Positions 18,498 through 25,943 of a stretch of 64,000 bases of DNA are shown here, in pieces. Each line of letters starts with the position of its first letter. The stretch's first letter is position 1. Under the pieces are notes generated by a model. It saw only the letters and a program-made list of their open reading frames with translations, made no database searches and had not been told where the DNA came from. The stretch lies in assembly GCF_025567095.1 (NCBI RefSeq), contig NZ_JAOQJH010000013.1. One strand, given 5' to 3'. Both the position numbers and the translations under genes were made by a program. The stretch comes from Anthropogastromicrobium aceti. Its GTDB lineage: Bacteria > Bacillota > Clostridia > Lachnospirales > Lachnospiraceae.

Positions 18498-18524
18498 AAC
18501 TTTTGCAAAAGAAAGGAAAAGAAC

Positions 18525-19427
18525 ATGGAAACAAAAATGGAAAAGGGCTTTCCGGCACCGTTGTTTCGCGATCCTATTTTTGATGGAGCATCAGACCCAA
18601 CGGTGATTTGGAACAAAAAGGAAGCGTGCTACTATATGTTCTACACGCAGCGCCGTTCTACATCAGTGCAGGTTGGATTTTCTTCAATTCATGGCAGCAA
18701 GATCGGTGTTGCTGTTTCAGAAGATAAAAAGAGTTGGCTGTATCGAGGAACACTTGAAGGTCTTGACATTGAGCATGGTCATAATACCTTTTGGGCACCA
18801 GAGATCTTGGAGGCAAATGGAACATATCACATGTATGTATCATATATTACAGGAATCCCGACAACATGGGAATATCCAAGACATATTCTCCACTATACAT
18901 CTGAAAATCTCTGGGACTGGACTTATCAGTCCACATTGCAGCTGTCCTCAGAGCGCGTGATTGATGCGTGTGTGCATGAGGTTTGTCCGGGTGTTTACAA
19001 GATGTGGTATAAGGATGAAAATCACGACAGCCATATCTATGCAGCACAGAGCACTGATCTGTATCATTGGGAGGTAGTTGGAGAGGAAATTTCTGACTGC
19101 TCACAGGAAGGACCGAATGTATTTGAGCTTGGTGGAAAGAAATGGATGGTATGTGATTGCTGGAAGGGTCTTTCAGCGTATGTATCAGATGATTTTACTA
19201 ATTGGAAACGTTGCCCAGGTAATCTTCTTGTAGAGCCAGGCAAGGATCCATCTGATCAGACAAATGGCCATCATGCAGATATTCTGGTAGAAAATGGAGA
19301 AGCAGAGATTTATTATTTTACCGGGCAATATCCAGAAAACTGCACTGACGCCAGCCTTCGTGCACTGACTGCTGTGCAGGGATGCAGACTATATGCAGAG
19401 GATGATAAACTTTGCTGTGTGAGATGA
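18525..19427 (+). CDS. GH43-like five-bladed propeller glycosidase
   Basis: A 300-residue cytoplasmic protein built only of a GH43/GH32-type beta-propeller. The three acidic residues fit the clan: D24 in GASDPTVIW, an aspartate in RVIDACVHEV and a glutamate in SQEGPNVFEL; NTFWAPEILEANGTYHMY is the usual second-blade motif. Activity could be arabinosidase, xylosidase or a GH117-like reaction; I cannot decide. It is the last gene of the transport operon (AAAGGAAAAG before ATG). Its final 41 bp including the stop are duplicated 480 bp downstream, on the far side of a toxin-antitoxin-like locus. Confidence 0.7.
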   Translation: METKMEKGFPAPLFRDPIFDGASDPTVIWNKKEACYYMFYTQRRSTSVQVGFSSIHGSKIGVAVSEDKKSWLYRGTLEGLDIEHGHNTFWAPEILEANGTYHMYVSYITGIPTTWEYPRHILHYTSENLWDWTYQSTLQLSSERVIDACVHEVCPGVYKMWYKDENHDSHIYAAQSTDLYHWEVVGEEISDCSQEGPNVFELGGKKWMVCDCWKGLSAYVSDDFTNWKRCPGNLLVEPGKDPSDQTNGHHADILVENGEAEIYYFTGQYPENCTDASLRALTAVQGCRLYAEDDKLCCVR

Positions 19428-19430
19428 TTG
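19387..19430 (+). repeat. 44-bp direct repeat, copy 1 (end of the GH43-like gene)
   Basis: The segment from GACT to GATGATTG covers the last 13 codons, the stop and 3 further bases. It recurs at 19867-19910 with a single mismatch (A versus G at the fifth base); the last 39 bases are identical. The two copies are exactly 480 bp apart and bracket the toxin-antitoxin-like locus. Confidence 0.9.
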
Positions 19431-19459
19431 GGAATTAAAAGAGAATTTTTGACAAATAC

Positions 19460-19488
19460 TTGATTTTGCCAATGGGATATGATATACT
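19460..19488 (+). promoter_or_regulatory. Promoter of the antitoxin-like RNA
   Basis: TTGATT (19460-19465), 17-bp spacer, TATACT (19483-19488). The -10 region ATATGATATACT is identical over 12 bases to that of the opposing toxin promoter. Confidence 0.65.
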
Positions 19489-19498
19489 ACCTCTAGGC

Positions 19499-19525
19499 AA
19501 AAGATGTTATCACGATCATGATTGG
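19499..19525 (+). repeat. par-like direct repeats a and b, antitoxin copy
   Basis: AAAAGATGTTATCA (19499-19512) and CGATCATGATTGG (19513-19525). The partner copy at 19683-19712 has one change in each block and three extra bases between them. Confidence 0.85.
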
Positions 19526-19536
19526 TCGTCAAAACG

Positions 19537-19568
19537 AAAACCCCCAGTGTGCCAGCACTGGGGGTTTT
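19537..19568. terminator. Bidirectional terminator shared by toxin mRNA and antitoxin RNA
   Basis: AAAACCCCCAGTG (19537-19549) pairs perfectly with CACTGGGGGTTTT (19556-19568), 13 bp with a 6-base loop. T-runs follow on both strands. Confidence 0.9.
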
Positions 19569-19616
19569 CTATTCCGTTTTTAGAGCAGGAGGATTAATCC
19601 TGAGGCTAGCTACCGC

Positions 19617-19706
19617 CTATATCTCTTCGTCCAGCCATTTGCAAATGTAGTAGGCAACTACGCTTGCCAAAACAGAGAGAATAAAAGATGCTATCATATC
19701 GAGCAT
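19617..19706 (-). CDS. Fst-like type I toxin, 29-residue membrane peptide
   Basis: A 29-residue peptide beginning MLDMIASFILSV and ending YYICKWLDEEI: one hydrophobic helix followed by a charged tail. This layout is that of Fst/Ldr-type toxins, whose members have a single membrane segment and a polar C-terminus (Fst itself has a similar LDEED end). Such peptides insert in the membrane and arrest growth when not repressed. The ATG follows AAGGGGGTG at 8 bases. The gene has its own promoter, a helix that hides the ribosome binding site, and an opposing small RNA complementary to its start. The peptide is too short for automatic gene calling and its toxicity is inferred. Confidence 0.7.
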   Translation of the reverse strand: MLDMIASFILSVLASVVAYYICKWLDEEI

Positions 19707-19712
19707 GATTGG
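19683..19712 (+). repeat. par-like direct repeats a and b, toxin copy
   Basis: AAAAGATGCTATCA (19683-19696) and CGAGCATGATTGG (19700-19712). On the minus strand this is the start codon, the first eight codons and six bases upstream of the toxin gene, so base pairing with the antitoxin RNA would cover the translation start. Confidence 0.85.
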
Positions 19713-19714
19713 GT

Positions 19715-19744
19715 CACCCCCTTCCTCTACCTGTGTCGGGGGTG
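19715..19744 (-). promoter_or_regulatory. Hairpin hiding the toxin ribosome binding site
   Basis: On the minus strand CACCCCC (19738-19744) pairs with GGGGGTG (19715-19721), which is part of the toxin ribosome binding site. A 5' helix with this role is a known feature of fst and other type I toxin mRNAs. Confidence 0.65.
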
Positions 19745-19755
19745 GTAGCTGTATG

Positions 19756-19784
19756 AGTATATCATATAGATCTAAAACAGTCAA
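19756..19784 (-). promoter_or_regulatory. Promoter of the toxin mRNA
   Basis: On the minus strand TTGACT (19779-19784), 17-bp spacer, TATACT (19756-19761). The transcript should start near 19749 and end at the shared terminator, about 220 nt. Confidence 0.75.
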
Positions 19785-19866
19785 ATATTATCAAAAACAC
19801 ACTATCCAATGGCTATGGCAGATGAGATGCCTATGTACAGTTGGCAGCATTTGTGCATTGATTGTT

Positions 19867-19910
19867 GACTGTATGCAGAGGATGATAAACTTTGCTGTGT
19901 GAGATGATTG
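19867..19910 (+). repeat. 44-bp direct repeat, copy 2
   Basis: Copy of the end of the GH43-like gene. Upstream similarity continues weakly: GTGCATTGATTGTTG (19853-19867) matches GTGCACTGACTGCTG (19360-19374) at 12 of 15, all differences being C to T. It then meets the repeat after a 13-bp deletion. The upstream part has decayed while 39 bp stayed identical. Confidence 0.85.
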
Positions 19911-20136
19911 TTATAGTTTACGGCAAAGCCCGAAGGTGAATGGATTTCACGAGCAGGACGCTTGAATTGTAACAGACCCACTAGCTTTTTTAACAAAACA
20001 AACCAACAAAACTAAGAATAATAAGCGATTTTGCACAGAAACGAACGGAAAATAGATGGAAATGAAAGAAGTGCTTTGTTATAATTGTTTCAAATAAAAG
20101 TTTAAGGGGCAATAAAAGGCCAGAAAGGGAAGAATA
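19911..20136. other. Non-coding stretch before the URO-D-like gene
   Basis: No gene supported. It holds a GC-richer patch (about 19917-19981, with GTGAA/TTCAC) of unknown origin, and then an AT-rich leader with TATAAT at 20080-20085 and a weak TGGAAA 17 bp upstream. That is the likely promoter of the next gene. Confidence 0.5.
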
Positions 20137-21132
20137 ATGACAAAGAAAGAACGTGTACTTCATGCATTCCACAATGAACCGGTAGATCGTGTGCCAATCG
20201 CATTTTGGTATCATTTTTCACCAGATGATGATTTTGGACAGGAGACGATTGATGAGCATTTGAGATTGTACCGCGAGGCAGATTTTGATCTGATTAAAGT
20301 TATGTGTGACGGATATTTTAATTATCCAAATCCAGGTATTGCTCAGATTAAAAAACCAGAGGATTGGTTTAATTTAAAGCCAATGGGTCCAGATCATCCA
20401 TTTATCCGTAAGCAGATTGCTCGCGTAAAGGGGGTAGTTGAAGCAGTAAAGGATGAGTGCTGCGTATTTTATAATGTATTTTGTCCAATGTCTTTGATGC
20501 GTTTTGGTACGAGCGAGGAGCTTCTTATGAGCCATTTAAAGGCAAATCCAGAAGCAGTATGTCATGCATTTGAGGTAATTGGAGAAGATATCAAATCTCT
20601 GATCAAGGGTGTGATTGAAGAAGCAGGCTGCACCGGTATTTATTATTGCGTTCAAAATGCAGAGGAGTTTCGTTTTACGGCAGAGGAATACAAAAAAATC
20701 GTAACACCGGCAGAGTTAGCTGTTTTGGAGTATGCTAATACATTGAGTGACAACAACATTTTGCACTGCTGTGGCTGGGCAGGAGATAAAAACAGAATTG
20801 AAGTATGGAAAGACTATCCGGCAAGAGCTGTCAATTGGGCAGTTTATGTTGAAAATTTGAGCCTGAAGGATGGCAAGAATTATTTTGGCGGACGTTGTGT
20901 GCTTGGAGGATTTGACAACCGCAAGACGGGGGTTCTTTATAGTGGAAGCAAGCAGGCTGTAAAGGATGAGACAAAGCGTCTTCTTAAGGAAACCGGAACC
21001 ATTGGAGTGATTCTTGGCGGTGACTGCACAGTACCTAGTGATATTGACCATGAGCGTTTTAGCTGGGTAAGAGAGGCTGCTGATGAGTTTATGGGACTGT
21101 TGACTGACAAGAGCATTCGCGCGGGAAGGTGA
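20137..21132 (+). CDS. Uroporphyrinogen decarboxylase-like (URO-D/MtaA fold) protein
   Basis: A 331-residue cytoplasmic barrel of the URO-D superfamily. It starts with the family block TKKERVLHAFHNEPVDRVP, has HCCGWAGDKNR (H210 with C211/C212, resembling the zinc-binding His-Cys of the MtaA/MtbA methyltransferase branch) and ends with GGDCTVPSDIDHERF. True HemE is less likely because haem genes are absent nearby. Proteins of this branch move methyl groups or act on unknown substrates. No corrinoid protein is encoded here, so the reaction is open. The next gene starts 4 bp after its stop, implying translational coupling with the peptidase. Confidence 0.7.
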   Translation: MTKKERVLHAFHNEPVDRVPIAFWYHFSPDDDFGQETIDEHLRLYREADFDLIKVMCDGYFNYPNPGIAQIKKPEDWFNLKPMGPDHPFIRKQIARVKGVVEAVKDECCVFYNVFCPMSLMRFGTSEELLMSHLKANPEAVCHAFEVIGEDIKSLIKGVIEEAGCTGIYYCVQNAEEFRFTAEEYKKIVTPAELAVLEYANTLSDNNILHCCGWAGDKNRIEVWKDYPARAVNWAVYVENLSLKDGKNYFGGRCVLGGFDNRKTGVLYSGSKQAVKDETKRLLKETGTIGVILGGDCTVPSDIDHERFSWVREAADEFMGLLTDKSIRAGR

Positions 21133-21136
21133 TCGG

Positions 21137-22597
21137 ATGAGTTTGGGAGAGTTGCAAAGAGAACAGATGACAGATGAGGACAGGGAGATTGCATTGTGGG
21201 TCTCTGATAAAATGCCGCAGCTAGTTAAGGATCTGACTAGAATTTGCCGCATCCCAAGTGTGGCGGTTGTGCCAGAAGACAAAAAGCCGCCATATGGTCC
21301 AGAATGTGTCAGAGTATTAGACGAGATGCTGCAGATTGGCAGTGAGTATGGACTGGACACAAAAAATTTTGACTCTTGTGTCGGCCGAATCAGATATGGA
21401 GATGGAGAAAAGTCTATTGGAATCTGGAGCCATCTTGATGTTGTTCCAGTAGGAGGCTACTGGGAGCATGATCCGTTTGAGCCTGTTGTGGAGCAGGGAT
21501 ATATGATCGCAAGAGGCTGTCAGGATAATAAAAGCTCAGCGGCAATGGCACTATATGTTCTTTTATATATGAAGGAACATAAAATCAAGCTTCCATACAG
21601 CCTGGATGCTTATATGGGTACGTGCGAAGAGGTTGGCATGTTTGATATTGATCATTTTGTGGCTCATTATCCGTGTCCAGAGCTGTCTCTTGTACCAGAC
21701 AGCGGTTTTCCGGTATGCTGTGGAGAACGCGGAAGTTTCAATGGTGAGCTTACGGCAAATGACAGTGTTAGTGAGAGGCTGATTTCTTTGTCATGTGACT
21801 GTGGTTTGTATTCTGTTCCTAATATTGCGGAGGCTGTTGTTCTGGATGCGCCGCGTATTAAAGAGCTTATATCATCAAAGAAATCACCTGTAACGGTGGA
21901 ACAAATGCAGACAGAAAATGGAGAGCGTGCATGGAGACTTACAGCTTGCGGCATAACAGCTCATGGTGCATCACCAAAAGGTGGAAGCAATGCATTGACG
22001 ATTCTTTGTGAGGCGATCTGCCGATATGAACTTGCCTCAGAAAATGACTGCAAAGTGTTGTCATGGATTGTTTCTATTAATAAAGATGGTAATGGAACAC
22101 CGCTTGGTGTATTTTTTGAGGATGAAATTTCAGGACCGACTATATTAACTGTGACACAGGGATGGATTCGGGATGGTCACCTGGTATTTGGCTTTTTGTC
22201 AAAGTACCCGGCAGGCTGCAAAGAAGATCTCGCAGTGACAGCAAAAAAGAAAGCAAATGAAAATGGATTTTCTCTTAATGTAACAAGAAATACAAAGCCA
22301 ACACTTTTTGATCCAAATCATCCAGCGGTGACAATTATGACGGACACATATAATCGCTTGACGAAAAATAAGGCAAAGCCATTTGTGATGAGCGGAGGAA
22401 CTTATGCAAGAAAGCTTCCAAGAGCCTTCGCGTGCGGAACAGGTATGCCGCTTCCGCCAGCTCCAGAGGGACTTTTCTTAAAAGGACATGGTGACTATCA
22501 TCAGCCGGATGAGGCCATTTCGCTAAAACGTGTTGAGATGGCACTTGTGATTTATATCAAGGGAATCCTTGAGATTTGCAGAAAAGTGAAATTATGA
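21137..22597 (+). CDS. M20-family metallopeptidase (PepV/Sapep-like)
   Basis: A 486-residue two-domain zinc hydrolase of peptidase family M20. Metal ligands and catalytic residues are visible: H99 in WSHLDVVPVG, the bridging aspartate in ARGCQDNKSS, the glutamates in GTCEEVGMFD, an aspartate in LVPDSGFPV and a late histidine in FLKGHGDYHQPDEA. The lid domain lies between residues 200 and 360. PepV-like enzymes cleave dipeptides in the cytoplasm, but other amidohydrolase activities are possible. AAGGTGA, overlapping the stop of the URO-D-like gene, serves as ribosome binding site. Confidence 0.82.
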   Translation: MSLGELQREQMTDEDREIALWVSDKMPQLVKDLTRICRIPSVAVVPEDKKPPYGPECVRVLDEMLQIGSEYGLDTKNFDSCVGRIRYGDGEKSIGIWSHLDVVPVGGYWEHDPFEPVVEQGYMIARGCQDNKSSAAMALYVLLYMKEHKIKLPYSLDAYMGTCEEVGMFDIDHFVAHYPCPELSLVPDSGFPVCCGERGSFNGELTANDSVSERLISLSCDCGLYSVPNIAEAVVLDAPRIKELISSKKSPVTVEQMQTENGERAWRLTACGITAHGASPKGGSNALTILCEAICRYELASENDCKVLSWIVSINKDGNGTPLGVFFEDEISGPTILTVTQGWIRDGHLVFGFLSKYPAGCKEDLAVTAKKKANENGFSLNVTRNTKPTLFDPNHPAVTIMTDTYNRLTKNKAKPFVMSGGTYARKLPRAFACGTGMPLPPAPEGLFLKGHGDYHQPDEAISLKRVEMALVIYIKGILEICRKVKL

Positions 22598-22644
22598 TGA
22601 TACCAGGGTCAAAAGGTCAAAAAGCACGTAGCAATCTGGTATCA
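22598..22644. repeat. Short inverted repeat with GGTCAAAA direct repeats
   Basis: TGATACCAG (22598-22606) and CTGGTATCA (22636-22644) form a perfect 9-bp inverted repeat right after the peptidase stop. Inside and after it, (G)GGTCAAAA occurs three times. Confidence 0.6.
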
Positions 22645-22660
22645 AAGGGGTCAAAAACAA

Positions 22661-22697
22661 AAAAATCCCGCCGCTTTATGTAAGCGGCGAGGTTTTT
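22661..22697. terminator. Bidirectional terminator overlapping a coding end
   Basis: CGCCGCTT (22669-22676) pairs with AAGCGGCG (22682-22689), flanked by A and T runs. On the minus strand the stem includes the last codons of the YcjF-like gene, whose stop TAA (22676-22678) is at the loop edge. Confidence 0.8.
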
Positions 22698-23635
22698 GTG
22701 CTTTTAAATACTTTTTTTACAGATGCAGCAGCAGCTTCCTTAGCGCCTTGCGCTGTCTTCTTAGCCATTGTAATCACATCTTTATGTAACTCACATTTTT
22801 TAAGAAAATCAATTGCTTCTTTATAAGAATCTTTTCGTGCCTGCGGCATTTCAATCGGACCGTCAGCGCTGAAAAGATATTTTTTTGTTAAGATACCAAC
22901 ACGGATTGTCATAAATGCATTGACGGTACCCTGTGCGGCAGAGGCAAAGACAAGACCGGGAAGCTTCATGGCAGCGTTGCCTGTCACAAGCGGAAGCAAT
23001 TCTTCAAGATCCATCTCTTCAAGACCTCCTGCTAAAAAAGTTGCTTTTAAGATGCGCACATAGAGTCCAAGGAGTGCTGCACCGCTTGGGCGATAGCCGC
23101 AGGACTCTACTATGGTGCGTATCAGGTGGAGATTGACAGAAAGCATGGAAAACATATCGTAAAAAGCTGTCTGAGATATTGCTGTTGTAACAAAAGCCGT
23201 CTTTGCAGCCCTTTTAATCTCGCTGTCTATGACAGGAGAGAATTTTTCAGTGAAAAAATCAATCAAAAGATCATCAGCCTGATTGCCTTGCTTTAAGAAA
23301 TTCTCAAGTTGCGCAGTTTCTTCATTTGTAAGCTCTGTGTTTTTCTTTAAGTTATCGGTAAGCTTGCGGCACCAGTAAAAGCGGGCACGTCCATCGCGGT
23401 AGCGAAGCATATACATAGAAAAGATTGGGCGCCGCCAAACACTTACAATAGGCCATATAATACCTGCACCCAAACAGGCAAGAACAATTAGTCCGTACAG
23501 CCAGGCAAGAATGGGACTGACAGAAGATAGTTGCTGCCCGAGAGAGATTAGACCGCTGAGCAAAAAGAGAAACAGTAAAAGAAAAAGTGAGACAGCGGGG
23601 ATTATGACAGACGCATATTTTTTCTTACGGCTCAT
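22676..23635 (-). CDS. YcjF/DUF697-like membrane protein
   Basis: A 319-residue protein with two hydrophobic segments near the N-terminus (VIIPAVSLFLLLFLFLLSGL and WLYGLIVLACLGAGIIWPIV) and a C-terminal helical domain with small-residue-rich stretches (SGAALLGLYVRILKATFLA, GLVFASAAQGTVNAF), as in YcjF/DUF697 proteins. That family often sits beside a GTPase (YcjX, or Era-like), which is absent here. I start at ATG 23635 behind AAAGGAG; the longer open frame adds an implausible hydrophobic leader. Role unknown, possibly envelope stress. Confidence 0.6.
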   Translation of the reverse strand: MSRKKKYASVIIPAVSLFLLLFLFLLSGLISLGQQLSSVSPILAWLYGLIVLACLGAGIIWPIVSVWRRPIFSMYMLRYRDGRARFYWCRKLTDNLKKNTELTNEETAQLENFLKQGNQADDLLIDFFTEKFSPVIDSEIKRAAKTAFVTTAISQTAFYDMFSMLSVNLHLIRTIVESCGYRPSGAALLGLYVRILKATFLAGGLEEMDLEELLPLVTGNAAMKLPGLVFASAAQGTVNAFMTIRVGILTKKYLFSADGPIEMPQARKDSYKEAIDFLKKCELHKDVITMAKKTAQGAKEAAAASVKKVFKSTKTSPLT

Positions 23636-23872
23636 GAAAAACTCCTTTCTAAATAAGAAATATTCAAAAACTATGTAAAGCGGACAGCTGCAATCTGCTT
23701 TACTGCTGTGTTCAAATAGTATATCGAAAAACAAATTTTTGTGCAAGAGTGTTAAGAAAATAATAAATGCAAGAAGAGTGCGCAACATAGAAAAAATAAA
23801 ATTGCGCAATATTGCATTAAAAGATTGTGAAAAAAGCATGAAATATATTAGATAACTTATGCATGATGAAAA

Positions 23873-23901
23873 TTGACGGTTGAAAAGTTAAAAAGTATAA
23901 T
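23873..23901 (+). promoter_or_regulatory. Promoter of the galactan transport operon
   Basis: TTGACG (23873-23878), 17-bp spacer, TATAAT (23896-23901), near consensus. The rest of the 354-bp gap between the divergent YcjF-like and permease genes is AT-rich and shows nothing else I can name. Confidence 0.75.
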
Positions 23902-23989
23902 AGAACCATCATAAAACATTGGTAAAAAACGCCAATACAAAATGGAAGAAAAGCGCAACAAAAATGCGCAACAGAAAGGATGGAAAGCA

Positions 23990-24937
23990 ATGAGTAATGA
24001 AGTGGTGAAAAAGCCAAGAGGTCCTAAGGCCTTCTTCAAAAAAGTGTACCGATATCGTCAGTTTCTGATTATGCTAGCACCTGCAGTAATCTATACATTG
24101 ATTTTTGCGTATTATCCAATGACTGGTATCGTTTTGGCATTTAAGAAGTACACATATGCTGGTGGTATTTGGGGAAGTGCATGGAACGGATTTAAGAATT
24201 TTGATTTCTTTTTTAAATCTGGTCAGGCACTGTTGGTAACAAAAAATACGGTATTGTATAATCTTGTTTTTATTGCGGTAAATACGATCATGCAGATCGC
24301 AGTCGCAATTTTCTTAACGGAGATTCACAACAAGCATTACCGCAAGATCACTCAGTCGCTTATGTTCCTTCCATATTTCATTTCATGGGTTATCGTAGGC
24401 GTTATGGCATTCAACATTTTTAGTTCCGACTATGGATTTATGAATCGTATGATTACCTCTGCTGGAGGCAAGAAGATTTCCTTCTATACAAAGCCTGAGT
24501 ATTGGCCATTTATCCTCGTATTCTTTAATGTATGGAAGAACATTGGATATGGATCAGTTATGTATCTGGCAGCAATTATGGGAATTGATACATCAGTTTA
24601 TGAGGCAGCTGCAATCGACGGTGCAAACGTATGGCAGAGAATCCGCAAGATCACCATTCCGATGATCATGCCTACCACCATCATTCTGCTTTTGCTTTCT
24701 GTAGGCGGTATCTTCAAGGGCAACTTCGATTTATTCTACAATTTAGTAGGAAACAATGGTCTTTTGTACAACAAGACAGACGTTATTGATACGCTGACCT
24801 TCCGTGCATTGATCAGCAGTCAGGATTTCGGTATGTCAGCCGCAATTGGTTTATATCAGTCGGTACTCTGCTTTATCACTATCGTGCTTGTAAACTGGCT
24901 TGTAAGTAAGTACGACAAGGATTACACATTATTCTAA
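23990..24937 (+). CDS. CUT1 ABC transporter permease, LplB type
   Basis: A 315-residue first permease of the importer in the galactan locus. It has a basic N-terminal tail, about six membrane segments and the EAA loop EAAAIDGANVWQRIR. ATG 23990 lies 9 bases after AAAGGA; the frame is open to ATG 23942, which has no binding site. The second permease and the binding protein genes follow, so here the order is permease-permease-binding protein, the reverse of the other three transport cassettes in this window. Confidence 0.87.
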   Translation: MSNEVVKKPRGPKAFFKKVYRYRQFLIMLAPAVIYTLIFAYYPMTGIVLAFKKYTYAGGIWGSAWNGFKNFDFFFKSGQALLVTKNTVLYNLVFIAVNTIMQIAVAIFLTEIHNKHYRKITQSLMFLPYFISWVIVGVMAFNIFSSDYGFMNRMITSAGGKKISFYTKPEYWPFILVFFNVWKNIGYGSVMYLAAIMGIDTSVYEAAAIDGANVWQRIRKITIPMIMPTTIILLLLSVGGIFKGNFDLFYNLVGNNGLLYNKTDVIDTLTFRALISSQDFGMSAAIGLYQSVLCFITIVLVNWLVSKYDKDYTLF

Positions 24938-24952
24938 AGGGGGATGCGTACA

Positions 24953-25876
24953 ATGAGTTCAAAAACAAAAGCCAGCAAGATTAAACATGGCAAGGATATC
25001 CTTTCACTTAATATTGTAGCATACACCTTTACGGGTATTGTGGCAATCCTGTGTCTGATTCCATTTATCATGATTGTTTCAGGATCCTTTTCCTCGGAGG
25101 CAGCGATCAACAAAAACGGCTTCAGCCTTCTGCCGCAGGATTTTTCCTTAGAGGCATATAAGACGGTGTTTCGTGATCCATCAGTCGTTTTCAGAGCATA
25201 TGCAACCACAATCGGTCTGACTGCTGTTGGTACTGTTGTAGGTCTTTTGCTTCAAACGATGACTGCATATGCACTGGCAAGAAAAGATTTTGAGTGGAGA
25301 AACAAGTTTTCATTCTTCTTCTACTTTACAACATTATTCTCTGGTGGTTTGGTACCATATTACATTTTGATGACCAACACTCTCGGATTAAGGGACAATT
25401 ATCTGGCATTGCTATTGCCGCTTATGTTCTCTGTTTATAATTTGCTCATTATGAAGAGTTATATTATGGCTCTTCCAGAGTCTTTGATTGATGCAGCAAA
25501 GATTGATGGGTGCAGTGAATACCGCACGTTATTCCAGATTGTAATGCCACTTATTAAGCCGGCATTAGCGACAGTTGGACTTTTCATTGCACTGGCATAT
25601 TGGAACGATTGGTACAATGCAATGCTTTATATTAAGAAAGAAGAGATGTATCCACTTCAATATTTCTTATATCAGAAGATAAACGGAATTGAGGCTTATA
25701 AAAAGCTTTTGGCAAACGGAAATGTCAGTGGTGACGTTGTAAGTGCCGTATCTCTGCCAACGCAGACATTAAAGATGGCGTTGACTATCGTTGTTACAGG
25801 ACCAATCGTTTTGGCATATCCGCTTGTACAGAGATATTTTGTACAGGGTATTACAATTGGCGCAGTAAAGGGCTGA
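24953..25876 (+). CDS. CUT1 ABC transporter permease, YtcP type
   Basis: A 307-residue second permease, with the EAA loop DAAKIDGCSEYRTLF and the family end VQGITIGAVKG. ATG 24953 is chosen because AAAGGGGG (24937-24943) is 9 bases upstream; ATG 24944 would touch it. It is followed by the binding-protein gene at 67 bp without a hairpin, so all three subunits are probably on one uninterrupted message. Confidence 0.87.
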   Translation: MSSKTKASKIKHGKDILSLNIVAYTFTGIVAILCLIPFIMIVSGSFSSEAAINKNGFSLLPQDFSLEAYKTVFRDPSVVFRAYATTIGLTAVGTVVGLLLQTMTAYALARKDFEWRNKFSFFFYFTTLFSGGLVPYYILMTNTLGLRDNYLALLLPLMFSVYNLLIMKSYIMALPESLIDAAKIDGCSEYRTLFQIVMPLIKPALATVGLFIALAYWNDWYNAMLYIKKEEMYPLQYFLYQKINGIEAYKKLLANGNVSGDVVSAVSLPTQTLKMALTIVVTGPIVLAYPLVQRYFVQGITIGAVKG

Positions 25877-25943
25877 TGAAGTTTATAAAAAAGTAAAACC
25901 AAACAATATCAAATAAAATCAAACAAAATTAAGGAGGCTTATT

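Larger units (their letters stand above)
19495..19569 (+). ncRNA. Predicted antitoxin RNA, about 75 nt (RNA II-like)
   Basis: Predicted to start about 7 bases after the TATACT and to end at the terminator at 19537-19568. Its 5' part (19499-19525) is a near copy of the plus-strand sequence at 19683-19712. The RNA is therefore almost fully complementary to the start region of the toxin mRNA, which is read from the minus strand. Size, convergent orientation, shared terminator and separated complementary repeats all match RNA II of the pAD1 par locus. Confidence 0.65.

Noticed and set aside
19449..19454. TTGACA as -35 of the antitoxin-like RNA
   Set aside because: It is 28 bp from the TATACT, too far; TTGATT at 19460-19465 has the correct 17-bp spacing.
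19802..19996. Minus-strand frame of 64 codons covering copy 2 of the 44-bp repeat
   Set aside because: No ribosome binding site, odd composition, and it overlaps repeat debris; I see no protein family.
20137..21132. Calling the URO-D-like gene hemE
   Set aside because: The HCC motif and lack of haem genes fit the MtaA-like branch better than true uroporphyrinogen decarboxylase.
23636..23839. N-terminal extension of the YcjF-like protein
   Set aside because: It translates to a Phe/Leu-rich low-quality leader without binding site; AAAGGAG precedes ATG 23635.
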